A stretch of DNA of 64,000 nt. It comes from Actinernus sp. WN-2022 (taxonomy: Eukaryota; Cnidaria; Anthozoa; Actiniaria; Actinernidae). The position numbers and the translations under genes are program-made. The stretch spans positions 11,988,269-12,052,268 of the forward strand of contig JAOWCC010000655.1 of the NCBI GenBank assembly GCA_030867875.1, read 5' to 3'. Below the pieces are notes generated by a model. That model had not been told where the DNA came from. It did no database searches and saw only the letters and a program-made list of their open reading frames with translations. Shown piece by piece: positions 31,484 through 39,815 of this stretch (position 1 is its first letter; every line of letters starts with the position of its first letter).

Positions 31484-32476
31484 TCAACGTTTCCTATGAA
31501 AGGAACGAACATGGTTCTCACTTTCACTTTGCCAAGTCCTACTGCTAGTTAGCCCATGCTTAGTGTAGATTGGTTCGAAGTGGGAATGGTAAGAAGACAA
31601 CTCCTTGACAAAACGCTTGACCACATTTCCAAATATGCCACATCGCTTAACGACATCCTTAAAAGACATAGACGATCCGGAGCGACGTAGCACCTCGTAA
31701 CTTGCTCCAACGACTTTCGTCTTAAGCATTGATTTGGGGCCTATATTGTTTTCCATTGCCGTAGTAACGACCTCGTGGACTATTTGTTGAACGTCCCTAG
31801 GTACTCCTACAAGATCTAGTTGTAGGAAAGTCGTTACAATGTGAGGAACTAGGCGCTCAGCATCCAAGTCTACATCAATCTTATCGTCGTCACACAGAGA
31901 ACGTATGAAGACCTCTCCACTATGGATGCCTTCGTTTCTTAGTTGCATGAAGCGAGCGACCTCACCTTTAGATCGGACGAATCCACATTGTATGCATGCA
32001 TGGTAGAGTAGAGCAGCTAAAATATTTTTCTTAGCATCGCTACGCTTGAGACAAACTTTCATTATTTGGGTGAATGCGTCGGCTACGATTCCTAACGTGT
32101 TCATAGGGAACGATAGGTCATAACTTTGTTTGTAAATAGTGTTGTATGCTCGTAGTTCTTGTAGGAGCGTTCGTCGTTTCAGTTCTATGTCAGCATCGCT
32201 TTGCTTTGGTTTTGCGCGGTCTAGATCACTTTGATACTGAAATCCGTCCGGACCTACTATACGCAGTCGAGTAGTAATAATATCGATCTTAGTTTCTTCA
32301 CATGGTTCACCCTCGGAAACAAGCCCACAGGTGGGACATACGAATTCCGTTCCTTGTATTTCAAAGGGGCAGAGACAATCAGGACATGTTTCACTGGTGT
32401 TAATATGTTCCACTTGTGGTTTGATATTCAGGCTTCTACAAATTCCAGGACCAAACAAGCTGACTAGCTCGTCCAT
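31484..32476 (-). CDS. TFIIB-like transcription initiation factor, 330 aa
   Basis: TFIIB bridges promoter-bound TBP and RNA polymerase II. I start it at the ATG at 32476, after a TATAGTTGTATC element. Residues 31-50 form a zinc ribbon, CPDC-x12-CPTCGLVSEG, the hallmark of TFIIB/Brf-type factors. Then come two helical repeats consistent with cyclin folds: about 105-200 (IVADAFTQIMKVCLKRSDAK, NILAALLYHACIQCGFVRSK, GEVARFMQLR) and about 215-310 (VQQIVHEVVTTAMENNIGPK, then VGASYEVLRRSGSSMSFKDV and CGIFGNVVKRFVKEL). Order and length fit TFIIB (about 300-350 aa). I know of TFIIB-like genes in large DNA viruses but not as a standard Polinton gene. A host-derived copy or a viral lineage are both possible. 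Confidence 0.85.
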   Translation of the reverse strand: MDELVSLFGPGICRSLNIKPQVEHINTSETCPDCLCPFEIQGTEFVCPTCGLVSEGEPCEETKIDIITTRLRIVGPDGFQYQSDLDRAKPKQSDADIELKRRTLLQELRAYNTIYKQSYDLSFPMNTLGIVADAFTQIMKVCLKRSDAKKNILAALLYHACIQCGFVRSKGEVARFMQLRNEGIHSGEVFIRSLCDDDKIDVDLDAERLVPHIVTTFLQLDLVGVPRDVQQIVHEVVTTAMENNIGPKSMLKTKVVGASYEVLRRSGSSMSFKDVVKRCGIFGNVVKRFVKELSSYHSHFEPIYTKHGLTSSRTWQSESENHVRSFHRKR

Positions 32477-32477
32477 G

Positions 32478-32493
32478 ATACAACTATAGATGT
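32478..32493 (-). promoter_or_regulatory. Putative promoter of the TFIIB-like gene
   Basis: On the minus strand, ACATCTATAGTTGTATC ends directly at the ATG. The core TATAGTTRTA matches the motif ahead of the capsid and F-box genes. Confidence 0.5.
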
Positions 32494-32517
32494 TTATATG
32501 TTTAAATAAAAATAAAA

Positions 32518-32577
32518 TAAAAAAAGAATGAAGAGGGCCACGCAACGACCTTCTTCATTCTTCTTTTTTTTTTTTCG
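32518..32577. terminator. A/T-flanked hairpin 2 with loop GCCACGCAACGACC (putative 3'-end signal)
   Basis: AAAAAAAGAATGAAGAGG pairs with CCTTCTTCATTCTTC plus a T run, around a loop that is the reverse complement of hairpin 1's loop with one change. It lies between the 3' end of the zinc-protein gene and the start of the TFIIB-like gene. Read on the minus strand, the stem is followed by a T run, as in hairpin-type 3' ends. Confidence 0.55.
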
Positions 32578-32586
32578 TGGCTATTC

Positions 32587-33024
32587 CTAAGCGTCCTTCT
32601 CGTTCCTCAAGGCAGCCAACACCTCGTTGAGCGCATGGTTGAGAGACTCTCCAAGACCTTCCACTGGTTCCAGCACTCTTGGTTCTGCGGGCAATGCTAC
32701 CTCCGGTTCCACCATGTTTGGCTCCTCCTTTCTTGGATCCTCTAGCTTCTTGCTGGACTTCTTAGCGCGTCTTATATAGACACCGGAAGACTTCACCTTG
32801 ATGGTGAGACGGTCGCATCCTGAGCAAAGCTCGTAATCAGTACGACATCCTTTACCGCACTTCGAGCATGGTACATATGGGGCACAGCCTTTTGAGATTT
32901 GGTAGTTGTGCTGGGAACAGAACTTTGTTGTCTTCGAAATCTTCTTTGGACATTTTGAGTCCTTCCCTCTCATCAACCAATCACAAGTTATTGCGGCGTC
33001 TACATTTGAGTTCTTCTTCGACAT
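32587..33024 (-). CDS. Cys-rich zinc-binding protein, 145 aa
   Basis: I do not recognise the family. The first 70 residues hold two likely zinc sites: C14, C25, C36 and H39, then CSKCGKGC-x6-CSGC (C53, C56, C67, C70). A basic stretch follows (YIRRAKKSSKKLED), then an acidic, Pro-rich tail ending in a short helix (LNHALNEVLAALRNEKDA). It may bind nucleic acid or act with the TFIIB-like protein, whose gene is next downstream. That is by position only. Confidence 0.72.
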   Translation of the reverse strand: MSKKNSNVDAAITCDWLMRGKDSKCPKKISKTTKFCSQHNYQISKGCAPYVPCSKCGKGCRTDYELCSGCDRLTIKVKSSGVYIRRAKKSSKKLEDPRKEEPNMVEPEVALPAEPRVLEPVEGLGESLNHALNEVLAALRNEKDA

Positions 33025-33201
33025 GTTTGATCTGTATGGTGTTAATGCGTACTAAGATTACAACGAATGATAATATCGTGGAATAAAGAATATATACTAA
33101 TACCATTCGGTGGCAATATACAGTATAGTAATCATTCCTTTAACATATACTTCAAGTTTGGATTTTTTAGGTGCTCGAATGTCTAGTGACACTTTGGCTT
33201 C

Positions 33202-33879
33202 CTACGTGGCAGAATGAGCATCCATGTAGTTGCGTAGTACAACCCTTTCGTCCTCTGTGAGCTGGGAGTACTGCCACTTAACGAACCATTTAGCGGTATC
33301 AAGATGACCATTGTTACAGGCGTATTCTATAGCAAGATCAATGCATTCATACTCTAGGGTTATCTGAAAACGTCGCATGAGCCACTTAACGTTATTAAGA
33401 TGACCATTCCTACTGGCACCTAATATAGCAAAACTGACGGCTTTATCCTCTTTGGTGAACTGGAAGTGCTTAATGAGCCACTTAGCGATACCAAGATGAC
33501 CATACTCAAGGGCAGCGCGTAGAACGTGATTGGTGTGTCTGTCCATCATATCGAAACGTAAGTGCTTGATGAGCCACTTAACAGCATTAAGATCACCATA
33601 TTCGCTGGCGTAGAGAAGAGAAAAGCTATCGTCGATGGAGCTTGCGGAAATACCGAAAGTTCGAGCCAATTCGTCTCGATCGTCGTCACTATGAGTAGAC
33701 CTCAAACCAAAGCATAGTGCTAGTTTACGGAACACTTGGTCTACGTTTTTGTAGCGCGCAAGAGATGCGGCATCGTTTAGGCATTTCGATGTCCTTGAGA
33801 GGCTTGCGAATGACCAAGGATCTGCATGCTCTACGATCTTAGTCAGAATTTCTAGAGGGAGGCACGATATATAATCCAT
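33202..33879 (-). CDS. F-box-like plus ankyrin-type repeat protein, 225 aa
   Basis: Residues 1-45 (CLPLEILTKIVEHADPWSFA, then SLSRTSKCLNDAA) fit an F-box, the SKP1-binding module that recruits substrates to SCF ubiquitin ligases. Residues about 85-210 hold four ankyrin-type repeats, seen as recurring YGDLNAVKWLIKH, YGHLGIAKWLIKH, NGHLNNVKWLMRR and NGHLDTAKWFVKW. This combination with repeat style 'NGHL..AKWL' is typical of Mimivirus-like proteins; poxviruses use ankyrin first and an F-box-like PRANC last. A host-modulating ubiquitin role is inferred. Its promoter lies in the right inverted repeat, so it is the first gene from that end. Confidence 0.82.
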   Translation of the reverse strand: MDYISCLPLEILTKIVEHADPWSFASLSRTSKCLNDAASLARYKNVDQVFRKLALCFGLRSTHSDDDRDELARTFGISASSIDDSFSLLYASEYGDLNAVKWLIKHLRFDMMDRHTNHVLRAALEYGHLGIAKWLIKHFQFTKEDKAVSFAILGASRNGHLNNVKWLMRRFQITLEYECIDLAIEYACNNGHLDTAKWFVKWQYSQLTEDERVVLRNYMDAHSAT

Positions 33880-33891
33880 AGTGGAAGAGAT

Positions 33892-33911
33892 CGATATAAC
33901 TATATGTAATC
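33892..33911 (-). promoter_or_regulatory. Promoter of the F-box/ankyrin gene in the right inverted repeat
   Basis: On the minus strand GATTACATATAGTTATATCG ends 12 nt before the ATG. The matching copy in the left inverted repeat is the first unit of the 71-bp array ahead of POLB, so both outermost genes share the promoter. Confidence 0.55.
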
Positions 33912-34125
33912 ATATCTCTAATAGGATTATCGAGTTGGATTTTATGTACAAGAATGTCTAGTGACACTTTGAATGACCCTTAGTTACCCCTAGTAGTAGA
34001 GTCGGCGTCAAAACTGATACCCTTTTTTCTTGCACAAGAAAACTCAAAAATGAATTTCTGAATTCACTTTTTGAGTTTTCTTGTGCAAGAAAAACGGGTA
34101 TCATTTTGACGCCGACTCTACTACT
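33892..34125 (-). repeat. Polinton right terminal inverted repeat
   Basis: This 234-bp partner of the left repeat contains its own copy of the 134-bp palindrome (33992-34125) in the same relative orientation as the left end. It ends internally at the CGATATAACTATATG element that lies upstream of the F-box/ankyrin gene. Only one 71-bp unit is present at this end. Confidence 0.92.
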
Positions 34126-34130
34126 GCGAG
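34126..34130. repeat. Polinton target-site duplication, right copy (GCGAG)
   Basis: This matches 18658-18662. A sixth matching base is not present on either side (left flank A, right flank G). Confidence 0.75.
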
Positions 34131-34671
34131 GTTATGCATGCTGGCTCTGGTACAGCGGCCAGAAGCTCTACGATTAGTACAGAGGAAATGGAACATGTTC
34201 TTAAAACATGTAGGTGAATCAGGATTAAGAAATGTGCTGAAATGAAGTAGAAGTTTCCTACATTTAATCAGGTCGGTGATCGGAATCCACTTAAGCTGGG
34301 AGAACAGTTGAACAGAGGGTTGACAAAAGTCAACAACCAAGAGTATGCGGGCAGCGCGTTTTTGAAGGCGAAGAAGCCGCAGCATGTGGAGGTGGGAGCA
34401 ATTGCCCCAAGCAGCAGAACAATAGATGAAATGGTTATGGATGCATGAATTTTAGAAGCGCAATGCACATTCATAGGTGAGGAAAGGCTTAATGCGACGG
34501 AGAAGAGACAGTCTACTGCTGATGATGGCGCAGATGTTGTCGACGTGGTGTTCCAATGACATGAAACTGTCTAAAGTGACGCCTACTATCTTGGCGTGGT
34601 CGACCTGCTCGATACTGTTACCGTCGGCTACCACATTTAATGTAGAGCAAGATAGCGTGCGGAATTTCTGA
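34131..34671 (-). pseudogene. CR1/L2-like LINE reverse-transcriptase fragment (part 2, above the Polinton)
   Basis: Minus-strand frames give a reverse-transcriptase C-terminal region: VDHAKIVGVTLDSFMSLEHH (34452-34634), then a frame change, then LRLLRLQKRAARILLVVDF and LFSQLKWIPITDLIKCRKLL (34385-34131). This is the usual tail of CR1/L2-type ORF2. The frame continues into the sequence on the far side of the Polinton at 18657. At least one frameshift near 34450 and stops above 34671 show the LINE was already dead or truncated. Confidence 0.75.
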
Positions 34672-36499
34672 GATTGATTGATATTAGATTGATACCACTG
34701 GAAACGGGTTTCATGTTGCCGAGTGTTTCGGGTCGCTTTACCGGCCGCCTGTTTTAATTGGGGTCAGTATTTTACGTTTGCTGCATTCTTCAATCAACTA
34801 CATTTAACTTCAGTGGCCTACTGCCTTGCTTAAAATCTACCAAGAACCGATTCCTGAATTTCTCATTCCAATCCCTTTCTTTTCATGTCCTTTTAAGTCC
34901 CCATTGACATATTCCGTTCCTACGCAACACCGTTGCTATGCTCGCAGCAGCAGATGCGATTTTGACTTCCGGTTTACTCGGGCGATATGAGTCGGCTGTT
35001 TTCTCAGTCTAGTTTTATGCGTGTCCACCGGCCACCCAATAGTTTTAATACTTACATATGCTTGTAAGTTATATTCGTGGTTTACCTGAAAGGTTTTCAT
35101 GAATGAATGAAGTAAAGTGTTCAAAATTCGGAGCAAGCTAGCCATAGCGGGAAAATGAAAAGCTTGGTTTATCGTGTATAAGAAAATAATACTTGACAAG
35201 AAACTCAATCCGATAATTTTGAAGGAATCGTTCAGGACTGGAAAGGCGCTTAACTGTACTTGAACCTAGAGAAAGGGAAATAATTAATATTTTGTACCGA
35301 GCAAAAAAGGAAACGGCAAGTGTACAATCAGTCAGGAAATCGCCGATGAATGGGAAAGCAAACTTGTATTGGACTCTCAGATGTAGCCGAGCTCTTCCCG
35401 CTGTTGATAGATTGAAAGAACATATAGTAAAGAGTATATACAGTTGTCAAAGATATAGAAGTTTAAATGGCTGCTTCTAGCGAGAACATGGCTTCTAAAA
35501 ACACGAAGACAAGTACGGCCACCCACGTCAAGAAGTCAAGTGATTTTCAACCGACAGGTTTTCAACTCAAATCTTCCACAAACATGCATACTATTGTCTC
35601 CAGATAATGCTTTCGGGTTCCTGGTAAAGTTGTGATTGAACTTCAGTGCAACTAATTAAAATACAGGTCAGTTTTCATCCTTAAAAATGTATTTTTGATG
35701 TCGGAAAACAAACTATTGTGAACGCTACGCGCGAGACTCGGTCTAATTTTAGCTTGATTTCTATTGGCTATTCGGTTTGCCGCGAAATGGGTTCTGGCAT
35801 GTGCTCCACACAGTCCGAACTCTGAAGCTCATTGCACTGAGACAATCAAGCTAGCTCATTGCAGACTGGAGTATTCAGCCAAGCCCCAAAACTGGCCATT
35901 GTCGGAGGAAATAGGAGAAAATGCACATCCTGTTCGACAAATTATTGTCTGCGACTATTTCACGACCACAAAACATGCACTTTTGCGCATGCGTTAATTT
36001 CTTCACTTCCGGTTTCTAAAAATCACCTAAACATTTTGCGCGCTTTCACTAATCACCACACTTTTTCCCGTTGAAATGTTGTTGACCGCGTTCTCCACAT
36101 AAATTACTAGTAGATCAAAAATCCTTGGAGAGAAATGTTCTGATTTTGATGACGTCATCATGACTGCACTTGATGACGTCATCAGACTACAGCTGAAGAC
36201 TTTACCCTAGGAGTCACCTTGACAATGATTATTGCCCACTCTTTAATTTTCCGAGTTTTACGAGTCTTCAAACTTTCCCAAGCAACGGCCGATTTAAATA
36301 TATCAATGGGCCCTTATCTGATCGGTCTGCCTGTGTTTGCCTCGCAATTGCCTGCTGGGTCCAGGATTTTCTAGACCCAGCATGCCTTGCAGGATTGTAC
36401 TGTAACAGACTCTTTGAGTAAGTGCAACGGCCGAGAGGGGTTTGTGGAATAGTCGATCTACGGACCCCTCGGAACGAGGTTGGGTGGCGTCACTTGTCA
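34672..36499. other. No gene seen
   Basis: Only short frames are present. A tandem TGATGACGTCATCA-like pair is near 36150-36182. Nothing else is assignable. Confidence 0.4.
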
Positions 36500-36879
36500 C
36501 TACTGTCAGGAGCCCATTACCAGGAGCGTCCATCTCTCCCACTGTGTCTGTACCCCAGCACAGAGGTAGATGAGGCTATTTTTAGCATTGCGTTTCGCGC
36601 GAAAAAGAACAAAGGTAGGCTATTCTTAGCAATCAGATATCATTCTTCTCACTTTCAACGCGGGAATTCGAATTGCTGGTTTTCACTCAATCCCCAGAGA
36701 TTCAAGTGTTGGTGCCCCAACAAAAGAAGCTAACGAGGAATCTATTGTTTAAGGGCACCAACATGGCGGCAACCTCTTTTCGCGGGAATTTCGAATCTAA
36801 AAATAGCTTCATCTACTCCTGTGCTGGGGACCCAACCCATAACAGAGGAACGCTCCTGGTAATGGGCTCCTGCTACTGT
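36500..36879. mobile_element. MITE of 366 bp with 7-bp flanking repeat
   Basis: The element spans 36507-36872 with ends CAGGAGCCCATTACCAGGAG and its mirror at the right. Long arms pair across nearly the whole length (for example CCCAGCACAGAGGTAGATGA with its inverted partner). The flanks share CTACTGT (36500-36506, 36873-36879). CAG...CTG ends suggest a hAT-like origin, where 8 bp would be normal. Confidence 0.65.
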
Positions 36880-39374
36880 ACTATACCGCCAAAGTGAGGC
36901 ACGGGAAACGCCCTGGCTCTCGGAACTAGTTAAGCCGTACGCTCAGCTATAAATGGTTGGTACAGTAGTTCAAAATAATTTCGACACATAGCGGAAAAGA
37001 CATTCACTTTAATTAATTAATTTATTTATTTATTTACTTCGGCCATTATAAAAGGTACAGAAGTGTTTATTCTGTGCTTCTTCGTGGCCAACATTGTACA
37101 AAATAATTCACGTGAGCCCCCACGATGAGCTTAGAGCTCTTGGGGCAAACATAAAGCCCGCATATTGTTTAAAAAATGAATAAAGTAAAATATGCAACAC
37201 CTCGAATTAGTTCTAACGAGACCTGAAACAACCATGGGAGCTGATCAAAGACAGGTCCCGGCTAATCCGCAGATGGAATTGGAATTTAGCGTGTTGGTTT
37301 TTGTGGAGGGAGGAAAACCGGAGAAAAACGTTGAAGCAAAGGCAAGATACCAACAAACAAAACACAGAGGCCCGAAGAACCAACACAGCGGTAGCCAATT
37401 ACGATGGTTTCCTTGAAAAATAAAATTACAATAAATGTCCAAATTGCAATACTTAATTCAAGTCAAAAGCAGTATTTAAGATGTGCGGTTAATTGTCTTG
37501 CCTGGTGACATTTCAGAAATACAGACCTAGGGTTCTCGATGTAATATACAAGAGATGGCAGACACATATTGAAATAGTAATAATCTAAACTAAAATTATG
37601 ATCTAAAATTTAATGGTGCTACGATCATGTTGACCGCGTTAAAAAGCCTAGCCGTGGTATGAGGGGCGTACAGGGGGGGGGGGGGGGAGTTGGGATTGGT
37701 CATCAATAGAAAAACAAATCATTTTCCCGAATCACTAAAATAAGTAAGTAACGTATCATCGAATTTCCGTTTCAAGCGTGAATTAGATTATATCGTAGAT
37801 AAGCCTCAGGGCGTTTCAAAATACAAAATAGTGACAAGAAATAAACATTTTTCTAAATCAGAAAAGTATTGTCTTCAGTTCCCGTCAGTTGTGTTGTAGA
37901 TTTCGGCGGGAAAATCACGTGATATTGGATGGTTATTTGGCTTCTTCACGCGTCACCGTTGAGCATGGTTCACGAAGAACAATTTTTTTTAAATCACGCG
38001 TCACGGAAAATAAAAACGTCCCATCACGCGTCACGAGGAATCCCCTGTACGCCCCTCTAATCCCAACATTGTTGCTTTCGGTACATTTACTTGTTTTAAT
38101 TTCAGTTTCCGGTATGGAATTCATTGGAATTGGCTGATGACATGGTCCGTATTTTTCTTATCCCCGGCCAAATATCAGGTTCAAAATCGGAGTTTTTGAC
38201 GAGATTACTGTATACACTAACATTGAGCATGTTGCATTGAAAAACTGCAGAAAATTGCCATTCAATTTGAAAGACATAAAAAGTGCTACAAGCGCGCGAT
38301 TCAGAATTAACGAAAGCAAACAAATCAATTGACAAAGAAAAAATTAAAACGTTATTTACCGACCTTAGTCGGTCCGTATGGAGAACAACTTGTCTTGAAA
38401 ACAGAATCGTGTGTGGAGAAATTAGACGTAAACAATGATATCCTCGTGAAATTGTGACTTAAACAATGATATCCTCGTGAAATTGTGACTTGTAAGGATT
38501 ATTTGCCTGGAGTGAGGGGTTGTGACATATTCACAGGGGCGTCGCCCGAGGTGAATAATAGACACATTCCCCCGAGCCGATAAATGGGTTATGTTTCACA
38601 ATGGCGAGGTTTTCCAGTCTCATTGTCTGCAATAACGATCGCTCTTTTCATAAATCAGTTTTGCATAGAATTGCTGCTCATGATGCTTCTTCATGTCATT
38701 TCAACAAACGTAGCTTGTAGTATAGAATTGCAAACTTAGTACTAGGAAAGTGCGAGGGGACTAGAATATGTCGATGGACGCGGGGAATATGTTGCGAGAT
38801 TCACTCTGCCGTAACACTAGTAACATAAGTAATTTTTTTCGGCCAGAATAGGTCGTAAAGTCAAAATAACTGAAAATACGACTCTATACATCTAGACGAT
38901 TGATAAGTCAGATACAGAATTCGTGTCCGTTCTTTATCGGATTTACAAACTCTCGCTTTCAGGTCGAAAAGCAACGCGCGGGGCGCTCCGCGTTGCTTGA
39001 AGGGAATTCAAATTCTACCACCCGCGTGATCGAGAAAACCAGGGGTCTTTACGAGCCTGACATCGCCACCTTGGATTTGGCGCGTAACCTGCGAACGAGG
39101 TTGGTCCCTTCGAGCAACCCGCGAGCTGCTTTCCAGGCCAGGCTTAGATGTTGACTGCCTATGAGGAGAGCACCGATATATGTTATTTACAGGTCGGGAG
39201 GATAGTATGGAGGGCCGGTAAATAACATTTTTATTTGTCCTTATTAATTCAATTATACTTGTGGGACCGCGTGACTGAATTAACAAAAGCAAGAAGCGAT
39301 ACATTTGTCAGTCTTGAGCGTGCGATCTTCGTTTCACTCAAATCAACACTGGCATTTTTCTGGCTGCATTCAGT
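36880..39374. other. No gene; a fold-back at about 37654-38062 and a 32-bp duplication at 38430
   Basis: ATGAGGGGCGTACAGGGG near 37655 is mirrored by CCCCTGTACGCCCCTCT near 38043, with a G run inside, giving a roughly 400-bp fold-back. ACAATGATATCCTCGTGAAA is repeated twice 32 bp apart at 38430-38490. No recognisable protein. Confidence 0.5.
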
Positions 39375-39815
39375 ATGCGGGCGCCGCATCCAGGGTATAG
39401 CCTCTTCCATTGCGCAGTCTTCTAGTAACTATATTTGATTTTATTTCATATTAATTCTATTTATATTGATTCCAATTACTCATTATATCTTGTAATGTTG
39501 TAGCTAGTGTGTTCATTTTTCCCATACTTCCTTTCCTTTCCATTACGTTTTATTTGCAGGGCTCGAAATTGCGCCCGATACGGGCGTAAATACGCCAAGA
39601 TTTTTTCGTTTTACGCCTAACGTTTTCCACTTAGGCGTAAAATTTTGGAGAATTACGCCTAAAAATTTTAAGCTGGGCATAAAATTACGCCTCCCTTTTT
39701 TTCTTAATTTCGAGCCCTGATTTGTAACATAGGGGGCCACATGTTAGCTAACTATGTAAGGTTAATGTGTCTTCCCTCTGTAAATAAAGGATATTGTATT
39801 GTATTGGTTTTCCCT
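39375..39815 (+). mobile_element. 3' end of the same LINE family, second copy
   Basis: The stretch from GGCGCCGCATCCAGGGTATA to the GTATTGTATTG tail matches the minus-strand 3' UTR at 18121-18380. Shared blocks include TATTGATTCCAATTA, TAATGTTGTAGCT and GTTAATGTGTCTTCCCT. It ends in a short tandem tail, not poly-A, as CR1/L2 elements do. It is interrupted by a 163-bp MITE. Confidence 0.72.
39552..39724. mobile_element. 163-bp MITE inside the LINE 3' UTR, 5-bp duplication
   Basis: The element spans 39557-39719, with ends CAGGGCTCGAAATTG and CTTAATTTCGAGCCCTG. ATTTG flanks both sides (39552-39556, 39720-39724). The uninterrupted LINE copy at 18.2 kb has a single ATTTG at the same point, which proves the borders. 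The interior is built from AGGCGTAAA/TTACGCCT inverted units. Confidence 0.8.

Larger units (their letters stand above)
18663..34125. mobile_element. Complete Polinton/Maverick-type virus-like element, 15,463 bp
   Basis: The borders are 234-bp terminal inverted repeats beginning AGTAGTAGAGTCGGCGTC, flanked by a 5-bp duplication GCGAG (18658-18662 and 34126-34130). The family is set by a B-type DNA polymerase with protein-primed-type architecture, a retrovirus-like integrase and an A32-like packaging ATPase, plus putative capsid genes. This set defines Polintons and the related adintovirus-like elements. AGT...ACT termini and a 15-20 kb size fit; the usual duplication is 6 bp, here I see 5. 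Reading frames look intact and the two inverted repeats differ at about 3 positions, so the insertion is probably young. Unusual cargo: a TFIIB-like factor, an F-box/ankyrin protein and a Cys-rich zinc protein. No adenain-like protease was recognised. Confidence 0.93.

Noticed and set aside
31484..32476. VLTF3-like late factor instead of TFIIB
   Set aside because: A zinc ribbon alone would allow it, but the two following helical repeats and total length fit TFIIB better.
18657..34131. A canonical 6-bp Polinton target duplication
   Set aside because: Only GCGAG is shared; the sixth base differs on both sides, and the LINE frame fits 5 bp.
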